This document shows positions 26,524 to 37,125 of a stretch of 64,000 bases of DNA, one piece after another. Source of the DNA: Aphelidium insulamus. Its lineage: Eukaryota > Aphelidiomycota > Aphelidea > Aphelidiaceae. Under the pieces are notes generated by a model that made no database searches, was not told the origin of the DNA, and saw only the letters and a program-made list of their open reading frames with translations. The position numbers and the translations under genes were made by a program. Position 1 is the first letter of the stretch. Every line of letters starts with the position of its first letter. The DNA is taken from contig JAZDSV010000059.1 of assembly GCA_036784855.1 (NCBI GenBank), positions 1 to 64,000 on the forward strand. The letters run 5' to 3'.

Positions 26524-26988
26524 TTATTGCGGTAGTTGATAAATTCGGGACTGATATGCGATCTTTAACTTGCCTATTTTGCTTTTCTTGGAGCAATTTG
26601 ATGAAGAATAATATGACGTAATAATCTTGGTTCTTGTTTTATCGACTTCTTTTCTCAAGTAACGTTTGCTATTGTATTCCTTTCTGCACCGTTGCAACAG
26701 CTCAATGTACCATACATCAACCGGATCCTTTATAACTTCCACACTGTACAATCCAGAAGACCGTTTGTTGCTCAGATAATACTCCAAAGCATTTTCAAAT
26801 TCGCCATGGAAACAGTATTGCATATTTCCAAGGTGAGGAATGGGTTGGTGTTTTATCACGCAGTATGGATCATCAAGAATACGCATAGTAGCAATCTCTC
26901 CATTCTTCAACCGATATTGCACCGCTAATAACCGCGACATCACCATGTGGCAACTAATCGTGAGAATAACGAGGTATAAAGCGAGCAT
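26524..26988 (-). CDS. Small secreted protein of unknown function (154 aa)
   Basis: The most likely start is the ATG at 26988, which gives a signal peptide MLALYLVILTISCHMVMSRLLA. The open frame extends upstream to 27111 without a better leader. The mature part of about 130 residues is basic, with pairs of Cys (DDPYC, NMQYC, LLQRC, SSNC) and a Lys/Arg-rich end (NCSKKSKIGKLKIAYQSR). A GEFENALEYYLSNKRSSG segment could be helical. No intron is needed. The spacer 26989-27368 holds nothing else convincing. Confidence 0.6.
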   Translation of the reverse strand: MLALYLVILTISCHMVMSRLLAVQYRLKNGEIATMRILDDPYCVIKHQPIPHLGNMQYCFHGEFENALEYYLSNKRSSGLYSVEVIKDPVDVWYIELLQRCRKEYNSKRYLRKEVDKTRTKIITSYYSSSNCSKKSKIGKLKIAYQSRIYQLPQ

Positions 26989-27368
26989 CGTTTGTTGAAT
27001 CTTGCTTGTAAATTTGACTTTGTGAGCGTTGAAGTACAGTGTGACACAATTTGTATTGCTTCGAGAACTGCCAATCAGGTCATTGACATCGATACCATTT
27101 ATCGCCGACAATTGATTATGCTGATTAAATCTATATTTATGCCCTGTCTGGGATAATTGTACCCGTCGGAGCCGGCAGCATCAAGTGCTTTCCGCGCCTA
27201 TCATTTGATCCATCGGGGCTCTTCTGTGCCGTCAGCTTGGCCACCGCAGGAGGCGGCGACAAGATTGTTTATATGAAGCTATTTCTCCAAAGTTCTTTGA
27301 CAATGGCATTCTCGGAAAAAACTCAAACACTTAATAAATCTATGAGGTATGCAATTTCCCGCGCCACA

Positions 27369-29607
27369 TCACAGCAGGGCCATGTCGTCAAACTTCTCCG
27401 TAACTACCACCACCGCCGTGAGCACCGTCACGTCGTCCAGTTTGCCGCCCGAGTGCTTGAAATTCCGTTTAGCTGCAAAGGGGTCGTCGGCATTGCGCAA
27501 ACTGGCCATCCTGGCCTCCATCTCGAACGGGCTGGGTCGTTGAGACAGTGCCAGCAGGGACGCCTCGTTGACAAGTGACTGGGCGGCGCGGTGCACACGT
27601 CGTCGGATTTCCTGGTGCAGGTTCGTGGGGTGCATGGGTGTGGGCGGTGCGTGACGTGGACCGCGGCGTGCGTGTTCCGCCTGCACCGACGACATTGAGC
27701 TGGTTGATGATGGTGTTGTGGACAGGGCGTCTACGACTGTTTTACCGCACGCAACGGCTGCTTCGTCGTCAGTGCAGTTGGAAACACTCGTAGCAGACTC
27801 CATTGTGAACGGTGATGCTTGAGCCGCAGATGGCGGAGGTGAGTGCGGAGATGGTGGCGGTGAGTCGGCGGTAGCGCGGTGCGCAGGATTAACATCGGCG
27901 TATTCGTCTTCATCGCCACTGCTGTTCTGATACTCTGATGCGTCATCATGGTCGTCGGCGCCTACAGTGTCGCTGTGGGTCGAGTAGTGAAAGTGTTCGT
28001 GGGACGGATGATCGGCCAGATACGGAAGCAGATCTGCAAGCTCCTCTTCCAGCACCTGCGCCATGTCTTGCACAAACACATTGTCAAATAGTCCGTCAGT
28101 GCCCATGACAATGATATCTCCGTGGCGCAGTGGGCCGAAAGAGGTACGATGTGCGTCGGCGGGACTGTCTTCCAGAAAGTGACACCGCTGTTCGGGTGGA
28201 ATCGAACTCGGAATAATGGAAAGCTGGAACGGGGCGTTGAAGAAATGCTGGCCCTTTGGAGCTTCGAGAATGTTGACAAGCTGCGGCGCCGAGTCTGCAC
28301 TCGACTGGTCCTTGAAGGCTGCCGACTGCCTGTTCACGCGGAACAGCACATACCCAGAGTCGCCCAGATTTGCCGAGGTGAGCTGGCCGGTGGCTTTGTC
28401 TGCAAATGATTTAACATTGAACCGTTATCAAGAACAGTAATAAACACATACCAAGCGATGCGACGCAGGCCGTGCTGCTGCCAGCCAGAACTTTGCGGTC
28501 GCGTTTGATGGAGTTGTACGCGTCGCGGATGACGGACCAAGGACGCGGAGTTTCCAGCGTCTCGGCGGCCGACATTGCGCGACGCATCAATTCCCACGCG
28601 AAAATCGCCGGGTCCACATTGAAGCTGGCCCAGCCGCCCACACCGTCCGCCACGCCAATAGACGAGTGCCGCGGGGTGTTGGCAATAAAGTGTGCGTCCT
28701 CGCCGCACTGCAGACGCTCAGAGGCAATTTGCAGCGGCGACGTCAGCATCGGTGGCCGGGTCATGCCGCTGTCGACCAACTTCTTTGATATGCACGACGA
28801 CCCAACAATCCATTCGTAGACAAACTTGCGTTGATCAGTGGCGTCAGCTCCGGCAGCGCTGTGCAGCGATGTCGAACCGGCGTATGCAGAGTCTGCCATC
28901 TTGGACTGGCGCAGCTGAGACCACTCCATCAATGCATTTGACAGAGTTTGCGATGTTGATGACGAAGCGGAAGAGGCGGACGATGCCGTGACGGTGCGAC
29001 TCCTCTGCTCCTTGTAGTCCAACTTGAGCGCCATATCGCCGGGCAACATCTGCTCAAAGGAGGACAGCGTCGATGCTCCAAACTTGGCCGTGCTCATGGA
29101 CTCGGTGTCGGCGCTTGCGGCCAATACAACTTCTTCTTCCGTATAAATTTCGGAGCGGTGTGATATCTCCACATTGGTAGCGTGAGGGGCATTGACACCG
29201 GCCACACTGCCGAGGAATGCCTCAATCCTGGCACCAATGGCGACGGCATTGCCAATGAATCCGGTAGAAGCGCCACCATCAACATCGTCGCTGTCCAATT
29301 CCACAGTCATTGAAGAGGAGCCAGCAGCAGCGGGTAGGCAAAGAGGAGGCGGCGGTGGTAGAGCGGTGGCGGATCCGATATCGGTGGCACTGAATGCCGA
29401 GATGAAGCGACGGCGCACGCAGTCGGGCAGGATATCCACCAGAGCAGCAGTGGCGGCCGTGCTAAATGATTGCACAGGCGGCGACTGCGGTGGCTGCGGC
29501 GACAGGTGCAGGCGGTTGTTGCGGCGGCGGCACGGCAGTGGTACGGCGGCGGGGTTGGTGGCGGCGGCGGTCAGTAGCGGGGAGCGCGCGCGGGGAATGT
29601 ATTGCAT
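27369..29607 (-). CDS. PTC7: Mitochondrial PP2C-type protein phosphatase, PTC7-like
   Basis: Metal-dependent Ser/Thr phosphatase; PTC7/PPTC7 enzymes act on mitochondrial proteins including coenzyme Q synthesis factors. The first true ATG (29607) gives MQYIPRARSPLLTAAAT, a basic leader typical of mitochondrial import. PP2C motifs follow: CGEDAHF and GVADGVGGWASF near 28640-28720, GSSTACVASL before the intron near 28400-28452 (GTATGT...TTGCAG), then NLGDSGYVLF, IIVMGTDGLFDNVF near 28080 and KLDDVTVLTAVV near 27410. Metal-binding aspartates are present. Two low-complexity inserts are unusual: about 250 residues between leader and catalytic domain, and an acidic/Pro-rich insert of about 130 residues (DDHDDASEYQNSSGDEDEYAD onward) inside the C-terminal half. 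Spacer 29608-30078 is a divergent promoter region with no gene seen. Confidence 0.92.
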
Positions 29608-30078
29608 CAAGCGCGTGTGGAGGAGCGGGCAACGGATCGGCGACGGCAGCGCTTCACTCGTGCACACAAGATTCGAGTGTTTGTGCTGCGTGTATGTGTA
29701 TTCTAGCGTGCCAGCTGTAGCGGCTGCCTGTATCGCTGTCTATGTATGTGCTGGCGGCCTGGGCGCGTTTAGGTGCAGTTGTGCGCGCTGCAAATTGCTC
29801 TGATGAACGTGCCTGAATCAGGGGTAACTTTCCGTGTGCCCCTGATACGTCACATGCTTCATTATAGGCTTTTCTTGAACTCGTACAATAAAATGAAAGT
29901 TACAGTGATTACTCACACAAGCACTGGTATTAATGTAGCTACTGCTGTGATAGTCATCACAGTAGTAGGTTTTTGCAGATCAGTATCGTAACCAACAGAA
30001 ATACGTTAGCGTGCTGTGTGGATCACAGTGCCGACGGTGTTTGGAAAATAGCCCTCTTCTATTTCGCTCGCCACTTCC

Positions 30079-32987
30079 ATGAGACGACATATGCTGGCCG
30101 CACTATTAGTGATATTGGTGATCACGCTCGGTACCCGCACTGCAGCCCTAGATGTATCGCTGGTTACTGTAACCAAGTTGGCATCGGTCCCGGCCACAAA
30201 TCTCACAGATGGCGCGACAACGCAATTAGATTTTATTACACAGGGCCCTCTAAATGGATCAGTAGTGTTACGGCAGTACTACACGCTAAATGATGGTAGG
30301 CTGCTAGTTGTATGGTGCTTGGTGCAATTTGATAACCACTGAAGGCACCCCTGTGGCAACTAATTGGCTGTTCAATCTTTCCGCACCTGGCTGGCAGTCG
30401 TTGCCGCAGCTTGACGCAGCAATGGTCACACACATTGGCGCAGCATATACTCTGTCTCTACAGCAGACGCAGTTTTATACGTTTGGCGGCGTGAATGCGT
30501 CCACGGCCGGCGTGAACACCATTAGTGTGCTGGATGGATCAGTGACGACACTCACTCAATCCATAACGCCACGTCGCGGCCACTCGCTGGTCACGGACAA
30601 GAACAATGGCGATCTGCTGCTATTCGGAGGACGCACCCAGTCATATCCCGGCAAGTTACATTCTTAGTTAAGCACAGGCTCATAAATGGCGGTAATATTG
30701 TACAGCACGCAACGACGTGTGGCGATTCAATGTGACCGCGTTGAAGTGGTTAAACATCAAGCCGCTGGCAGCGAACACGAGTTTCTATGGGACTGCGCAC
30801 GTTCCGTCAGCTTCAAACATTATTCCCGCTCGTTATGGAAGTGCAGCGGTGCATTCTGTGGCACTGAACGCACTGGTGGTTTACGGCGGCATATCCGCGT
30901 CAGGTACCTCGTTACCATACTGAATAACACACAATAACATTATCTCAAGCGTCCGTATTGGACGATCTGTGGCGACTGGATCTCGTGAGTTTTATGTGGT
31001 CTTGGGAGTCTGGAGCAGGTGATAACAGTTCGACAATCAGCAATTCTCCGCAGCCACCAGCGATAAACACCACGGCTACTATGCCACTTGCTGATCCTGA
31101 CACCGACACCATATTGCTCCTAGATGGCATCAACGCCAATATTTGGCAGTACAATTTCACAGCCCAACAGTGGACCATGGGTACTTTGCCACAGATCGGA
31201 TTGCAGCGACAGGGTTGCGTGGCTGTTGGTGGCGACAAGGTGTATGTATTTGCCGGCAGTAGCGTGAATAGTAGCGTCGAAGGTAAGCCTTGAAGCAAGT
31301 TTATGGTTGACGTGTATAATTATGTCAAAGGTGGCTTGTGGGCACTCGATTTCACGACAAAACAACAGCCGCCGGTATCAATTGCTGCCGGCGGCGACCC
31401 GCTTCCCCTGACAACCACCAACGCCGTGACCACACTCTTCTACTCTAGCACTTCTGCCACCCAGTCAGATAATATCACCCTTGGTACTGACACATACGCG
31501 GCACCGGAAGCAACCGACACCCCGGCAACATCGCAACTGGTATCGCTGGTGGGGAAAGCACTCGCTCTCGACACCACTGTCGTGGCAGTAATGATCGCCG
31601 CCGTTGCAATCATCCTGCTCTCCGTGCCGGCATGTCTGTGTTTGCGCCGCCAACACCGTCGTCGACGCCACAGCAGACACAACAAAAAACACTCCAACGA
31701 CACCACCGGCCGGGCGGAACAGTCGGCATCGGCACTGGTTAGTGGCAGCAGCAGCAAATCGCAGTTTAGTTCTCGGCCCAGCAGCCAGGCCAACTTTTCC
31801 GACCTGGACGTGGACGGTCGGTCGCAGTATGCCGCGGTGATCAGCGGCACCGGCAGCATGCGACAGCGCGACTTTAGCGCCACGGGACTAACAATGTCGG
31901 CCATGGAGATGGCGCAGCGGCAGCAGCGCGCACCGCGAGCCACCATGTTTGGCGGCGGCGTCGCGCCCACTGACACCGCCTACTCACTGGCCACCACGAT
32001 TCGACCGGAGCAGACCGAATTCAGCTTGCCCGGGTTCATGAAGTTTGAGGTGGGCACGCACTACCAGCTGGTGGAAGAGATGGCGCGCGGTGCCGGTACC
32101 TGCATCTACATTGCCCGCGCACTGACACCGGATCTGGGCGGCGTGGTGGGTGGCAAGATTGTCATCAAGACTGTGGCCATGGACACCAACCATCTAATTA
32201 GCAGTGCCGGAGATACATCCGGAGGAGGTGCCGAACAGCAACAGCAACAGCAGCAACAGCTACAACAACAACAGCAGCAGCAGCGCAATGTCGAGCTCTT
32301 TGAGCAGGAGATTGTCATCATGCACTATCTGACACGCAACCCGGAAGGCACGCGGCACTTTGTCAAGCTGCTCGGCTACTCTGAGCGCCCCATTGCCGCC
32401 ATAATTCTGGCATTTTATCCGTACGGCTCGCTGGAACGCTGGCTGCGTCGACAGAATCGAGCTATGCCGGCGTCAGAATCACCTGCTTCGGTTGCTGCTG
32501 GACAGGTTGAAGAGGTGATGAGCAAGCAGGTCATGATGCGATTCGTGATGGACATTGCGCAAGCAGTGAATTACATGCACCAAAACCTGATATCGCACTG
32601 CGACCTCAAATCGGCCAACGTTCTACTCACTGTGCGCCGCAATGCCGCCGAAGAGCCGGAGCTGCAGTACGTAGTAATATCTAATGAATGTTTCAATTGT
32701 TAAGCTGTGGTCGCAGCTGCGTGCTGACTGATTTCGGCATATCACGCATATTCAACGAGCATGCCGGGCTGGTGGGCGCATTCAGCCAGGTGCCCATCGC
32801 CGGTGGCTCCATATCATATGTGGCGCCGGAATTGCTGCAGCGGCTGCAGTACTACCGTGCCAACAACCCTGCCGGCCTGGTTGAACCGTCAGCCGGCACG
32901 TACTTGGCCATGGACGTCTATTCGTGTGGAGTGATGCTGTATGAGTTCTTGGTGCCGTACGTGTTGCCGTGGCAAGCAATTCAGTGA
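30079..32987 (+). CDS. Kelch-repeat receptor with transmembrane segment and active-looking kinase
   Basis: Predicted single-pass membrane receptor. It has a signal peptide (MRRHMLAALLVILVITLG), an extracellular Kelch-like propeller (FYTFGGVNAS, DLLLFGGRTQ, ALVVYGGISA, KVYVFAGSS), a transmembrane helix (VVAVMIAAVAIILLSVPACLCL) followed by RRQHRRRRHSR, a Ser-rich linker, then a kinase of tyrosine-kinase-like type. Its lysine (KIVIKTV), HCDLKSANVLL and TDFGIS motifs are all intact. A CAG/CAA-coded Gln run (32236-32283) sits in the N-lobe. Introns are 30296-30344, 30651-30705 (a GC-AG intron starting GCAAGT), 30904-30949, 31283-31330 and 32667-32716. The frame stops soon after DVYSCGVMLYEF, so the last helices of the C-lobe are missing. 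Signalling from a surface sensor is inferred. Confidence 0.85.
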
Positions 32988-33036
32988 TTTTAGTAGCGTT
33001 TAGCTGAATAGACAAAGTTAAAAAGGGATCTATTAA

Positions 33037-33190
33037 GGACACTTGACAGTATTGAAGTGGGCACTCGCTAATGGACGCCGGTGGAATGAATGAAGGTGTC
33101 AGAGATCCGCTGGCCATGGCCACTTAACAGTGTTGCAGTGGGCTCGAGTAAACGGATGTTACTACATATCGATGCAATGTATGCCAGAAT
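33037..33190 (+). pseudogene. Relic of an ankyrin-type repeat gene
   Basis: Just after the truncated kinase, one frame reads GHLTVLKWALANGRRWNE, a stop, and about a dozen residues later GHLTVLQWARVNGCYY. These are two units of the GHLxVLxWAxxNGC(P)W repeat known from large ankyrin-like gene families of protists, oomycetes and giant viruses. Stops follow and precede it, so it is debris of some 50 codons. The remainder of 32988-33438 shows no gene. Confidence 0.65.
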
Positions 33191-33438
33191 GATGCTGCGA
33201 CTTAGCCATTGATCCTGCAGATCCAACATTTTCCCGTACTGCTTGGTTAACAAATAGTGCAGGGCTGTTGAATGCCTACAGTAAGCTAATACCTAATGAT
33301 ATTGTGGAACCCGCATAAACTGTATATTGGCAGCATTCAATGCTGACTTGGTCATCGAATAAAGCGACTTGCTTTATTCGACAAAGCCTTTTCATCTGTA
33401 CATATTTAACAGCCTAACGATTATTTACCTGCTAATCA

Positions 33439-35078
33439 TGCCGCTTCGGCGCGTCAACGACTTCCTGCTGCAGCACCAGCAGCAGCTACACGCCGTGGAG
33501 AGCGGTCTGCGCACTCTGACCTACGTGCTGCCAGGTACGCTTGGGGTGCTCAGCGTGATTACGCGCAAGCAGCTGACGGCCGAGGCAGGCCGGTTCAGAG
33601 GATGCTGAACTGCGTGCCGGAACTGCGCAAGTGCTCTCCTATGCCTATGCCCATGATTGTATCATGTGCGTGTGTGTGATGCCGACACGCCGCAATGCCT
33701 GCAGTGTACGCGTGTCTGAACTTGACTGGTTTCTACCACGACTATCTGCTGGGAAAGAAGTTGTCGTCGGCAGCTGTGCAGTCGGCAAGCAGCACCGGCG
33801 GCATGGCAGCACCCAAACTGCCACCACAGTCGCGCGTTCAATCGGTACACGCGGCACATGCTGGCCGGGGATCGCGTGTACCGCCGTCTGGCATACACGC
33901 TGACTGTGCTGCAGTACTCTGAAGTGTTTGCCGAGATGGCAGTGCGCAAATGGTGGCCGAGTGGTGGCGGTGGCGATATTGCTCGAAGTTCCGCCCGCTG
34001 GCGCCTCGTTGTCGTCGTCGAACTTGTAAAGTAAGAAGTATGACTGGTGCCTTATCTATGCTTTTATGTGTGTATCTATTCAAGATGAAATTGTACGTTT
34101 ATCTATAACTATAACTTCATCGTAGAGCGGCGGTGCGCGTGGCGCTGTTTCAACGATCTGGGCGGCGGATGCAATTGGCGGCCGCGGTTCCCGAGCGCGA
34201 TTCTAGCGGCGATTTTGACGCAGACAGTGTGGCCGGCGGCACATCCCTGTCGCCGTCCTCGTCTTGGCGTGACATGCGCACCGGGCGCCCCGACACGGAT
34301 CCCGTGGTCCGTGTTCATTGTAATTTTCTTCTGGCTGCCAAACAATTTATCCATGATGACAGTCACGCGCGGACTCGGTGGCATCGGTGTTGAGTAGCAG
34401 TGGCGGCGGTGGTGACAGTGGCGATGTGACCCGCTACCTGATGGCCAAGGCACTGTTGTCGAGTGCACCGCGACGGCCGGCAGATCTGCTGCGTCCGCTA
34501 ACCGCCCAGCAGTCCATTGGAGAATTGTTGAATATCGCCAGGCCCCTCGTCTACTGTGAGTGTGATGTCATTGTACTTGTCGCAATTTTGCTTATTGCAC
34601 AGCCCTGTTTATGCTTCTGCTGGCACGCCGTGGCGAGAATAACATGGCCACTTCACAAACCAGTGGAACAATTTTCCATCGCATTAAGAGTGCTCTGTCA
34701 CAGACAGTGGCATGGCAGCCATGGCTCCTGTCTCTGGCGCTGGATGTGGGCAGCGCCGCTCTAATTCGCCGCCAGTCTCTGCTACAAGTCAAACAACCGG
34801 CACCATTGCCGCTAACGCAGCTGGAGGCGGACGAGATGCGGCGACGTGCGTGGCTTCTGCTCTTCTATCTGCTGCGCCCGCCTTGCTTCCAGCTGGTCAC
34901 CAGAGACAAACTATTATCACTGTGTCGCTCCCTGCAGCGAATCCCGCTCCTCTCCATCGTTGGCGGTATGCATGATTATATATCATTCAATTAATCGTTA
35001 ATATAAAATCTGGCAGGCGTGGTCAAGGAGTACATTCCGCTCTGGGAGAACGTTTACTTTTACACGTCGGCCTCTTGA
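33439..35078 (+). CDS. PEX16: Peroxisomal membrane biogenesis protein PEX16
   Basis: Peroxin of the ER and peroxisome membrane that helps insert peroxisomal membrane proteins. The start at 33439 reads MPLRRVNDFLLQHQQQ and LRTLTYVLP. An intron 33535-33598 leads to EDAELRAGTAQVLSYAYAHD. Family blocks continue: NRYTRHMLAGDRVYRRLAYTL, LQYSEVFAEMAVRKWW, RWRLVVVVELVK-AAVRVALF across the intron near 34029-34125, then ELLNIARPLVY, WQPWLLSLALDVGSAAL, EMRRRAWLLLFYLLRPP and the signature end EYIPLWENVYFYTSAS. All strong PEX16 blocks are present. The part between 33660 and 33850 (NLTGFYHDYLLGKKLSS and following) is in a different frame from the next block by one base, so an intron there is unresolved or there is a sequence error. 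Confidence 0.9.
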
Positions 35079-35193
35079 ACTCTCACACAAATGGATTATA
35101 TACACACAACATTGCATATCATATATGTATATTATCTTTCTTTCTGCCTGTGCAATGTACAATGTGTCCACACGTGGATGTGTGCCTGCCGGA

Positions 35194-35931
35194 CTAGGCG
35201 CCCGACTGTTCCTGGATGTGCAGAGTGACGCGCGGGTGGCGAGTGTCGGCATTGGCCTCGTCGCTGTGGAACTTGGGCACCACAATGGTCACCACGCCGG
35301 TGCTGTCGTGGCGCACCACGCAGCGTGCAAAGTCCAGGTTCGGCTGGCGCAGGGCAAATGTCTCCTTGACCAGGGCCTCCGGAAGCTGCTTTTGTCGTCG
35401 TGATCAGCGGCTGATCTTCGTCACCCGTCACCTTCTTGTTGGTCTCGGCGGCAAACGGCTGCGGACAGGTGTGCTCCCCCTCCAGCAGGACCGTGTGCGG
35501 CGGGATGTAGTGCGCCTGCAGCTCGCGCCACTCCACCCCGGCACATCCAACTTGACAATGAACGAGGTGTTGGTGTTGCGCGCCAACACATTGGTCTCCG
35601 TCGACTCGGACTCGTAGAGCAGGGCGCCCACGGACGGGAACTCGGTGGCCGCGCCCTCTTCGGCCGCCTCCAGGTAGCCGCGGTCAATGAGTGCGCGCTC
35701 GATGCGCTCCAGCAGCTCGTACGGATGGGTCACCAGTTCGGAGGCCTCGCGCGCCTTCTCCTTCACGCGCTTGGTGTCGGTGAAGAGCATGGGGAGGAGG
35801 CGGCGGTAGAGCGGGCGCTTGTCCGTGGCGGCCATCGCCACTCCGCCCGGCCGTGCAGTCAGCGCGGACAGCAGCAGCAGCGCGACCGTGATGGCGGCGG
35901 CAATCTGCACCAAATGCCAGCCGCGGTTCAT
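35194..35931 (-). CDS. Membrane-anchored small heat shock (alpha-crystallin-like) protein
   Basis: The ATG at 35931 opens MNRGWHLVQ and a hydrophobic helix (IAAAITVALLLLSALTA), a signal anchor or signal peptide. A helical segment (KRVKEKAREASELV) follows, then an Hsp20-like beta sandwich: SFIVKLDVPG, VEWRELQAHYIPPHTVLLEGEH, LPEALVKETFALRQPNLDFARC and STGVVTIVVPKF. An intron 35431-35389 (GTGACG...AAAAG) joins NKK to QLPEALV in frame. One problem remains: between LDVPG and VEWREL the frame jumps by one base at a run of four G (plus-strand CCCC near 35534). A fifth G would repair it, so this is a frameshift mutation or a sequencing slip. The frame stays open upstream to 36240 without an ATG. Convergent with PEX16. 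Confidence 0.65.
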
Positions 35932-36339
35932 GATGCCCTGTTCCGGCGCGCGGGTGTCTGGCGGTGCTGTAGTAGCAGCAGTAGTGGAAGCAGTAGCGGG
36001 AGTCAAAGTGGCAGCGTGACTGCGACTCCTAGTCACTCTCTGTGGTGGCGGTGAGGCGGAGGCGGAGGCAGAGGCGGTGGACGGCGACGGCGATGGCGAC
36101 ACAGAGCGGGACGACGTGATGACGACAGTAGAGGGGGGGATATATACCGCGCGAGTGCAGTTGCACAGAGAGAGCCAGCGAGCACGACGACGGCGGTGCG
36201 ACAAAGGCGAATGACGGCGACGCCATTTCAGACGCACCACGGCGATGGCGATTGCGTGTCGCTTCGATGGTGAATGGGTTTTGATGAGTTCAGAGTTCAG
36301 AGCTCTCAGATAATTATGGAAGAGACAGCCATCTCTATT
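35932..36339. other. Divergent spacer, G+C-rich half then A+T-rich half
   Basis: The part next to the small heat shock gene (35932-36240) is a Ser/Pro-coding open frame with no ATG, perhaps an upstream exon or leader. No other gene is seen in the remaining part. Confidence 0.35.
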
Positions 36340-36906
36340 TCATTTTCGCGGCTCTCCAGATTTCAAACGGTTACGGCATATCCCCCGCTTTGGAATAGGT
36401 GGCCGCTTCCGAACAGCCATCAGCCCGTACCAGCAGTGCTCAAGGTGAAAGACCCGATTCAACTCGGCCAGCATTTCCCGTTTGATTATATAACGCTGTC
36501 TCTTATACACTACAAGAACCGCGTTTGGGAACACGTCCTTGATCGAGTCCAATGTGTACAGTTTTGGTTCGCCACATATGTGCAGAGTAATTGTCGGCTG
36601 ATCAGCCTTGGAAATGGATCCCGGATGGGCAGCATTGTCTTCAGCATTAGTGTCGGTATTTGGACATACTTCACTACTTTCAATTGGAGTGGTCGCGCCA
36701 TTATGGTCCGCGTATCCATCACGGGTGCCATCGACATCTGGGCTGCTAGTGGCGTATCGGGCGCGCGGTCGCACAATAGCACCACGAGTGTGTACAGCGC
36801 CTTCTGCAGACTGCAATCCGCAGTCATCATCACCCTCCACGGGTGCGCAAGAGACCAGTTGTCCGAGTGCAAGTATAATCGTGGCGACAATGGCACATAC
36901 GCGCAT
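36340..36906 (-). CDS. Secreted protein, family B copy 1 (188 aa)
   Basis: Signal peptide MRVCAIVATIILALGQLVSCA from the ATG at 36906. After an acidic, disordered region of about 85 residues comes the family B module at about residues 105-170: ITLHICGEPKLYTLDSIKDVFPNAV, then VVYKRQRYIIKREMLAEL and FHLEHCWYGL. The same pattern (short beta hairpin with GxPxIV, then xxELxxxFxxxxCWYGL) occurs in the gene at 40089-40754, in the relic at 36958 and at the right edge of the window. No known domain is recognised. There is no intron. A CCAGTTGATTGG promoter element lies 60 bases upstream. Confidence 0.75.
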   Translation of the reverse strand: MRVCAIVATIILALGQLVSCAPVEGDDDCGLQSAEGAVHTRGAIVRPRARYATSSPDVDGTRDGYADHNGATTPIESSEVCPNTDTNAEDNAAHPGSISKADQPTITLHICGEPKLYTLDSIKDVFPNAVLVVYKRQRYIIKREMLAELNRVFHLEHCWYGLMAVRKRPPIPKRGICRNRLKSGEPRK

Positions 36907-36957
36907 AGTTGAAAGTGTGGGTGCGCGTCAAATATGGCGCCAACCCAACCCTTACCA

Positions 36958-37125
36958 GTTACCAGTTGATTGGGTTCTTCTATTGTTGCTTGGTTTCCAG
37001 CGCACCCTGTCCCTTTTGATTAGCTGAAGGCCGTACCAGCAATGCACAAAGTCGAAAGAAAGATTCATCTCGACCATCGATTGCTGGTGACCACGAAGGG
37101 TTGTCCCGTGCTCAAAACAGATATT
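36958..37125 (-). pseudogene. Relic of a family B secreted gene
   Basis: One frame reads GQPFVVTSNRWSR and the next frame continues SMVEMNLSFDFVHCWYGLQ and then KRDRVRWKPSNN. Together they match the family B module (compare GQPFIVTSESVVELGRNFD and LCWYGLEAVQ in copy 2) but need a frameshift. No signal peptide is attached. It overlaps the promoter of copy 1. DNA from 37126 to 37474 shows no gene; it holds repeated TATCGC words near 37205 and 37285. Confidence 0.65.
36967..36973 (-). promoter_or_regulatory. CCAAT box upstream of family B copy 1
   Basis: TGATTGG inside the 12-base word CCAGTTGATTGG (36962-36973), 60 bases before the ATG at 36906. The same 12 bases occur before family B copy 2 at 40812-40823. 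Confidence 0.5.

Noticed and set aside
36274-36912. Plus-strand frame of 212 codons with an ATG
   Set aside because: It is opposite a minus-strand frame that has a signal peptide, a paralogue at 40089 and a promoter motif; the plus frame has none of these.
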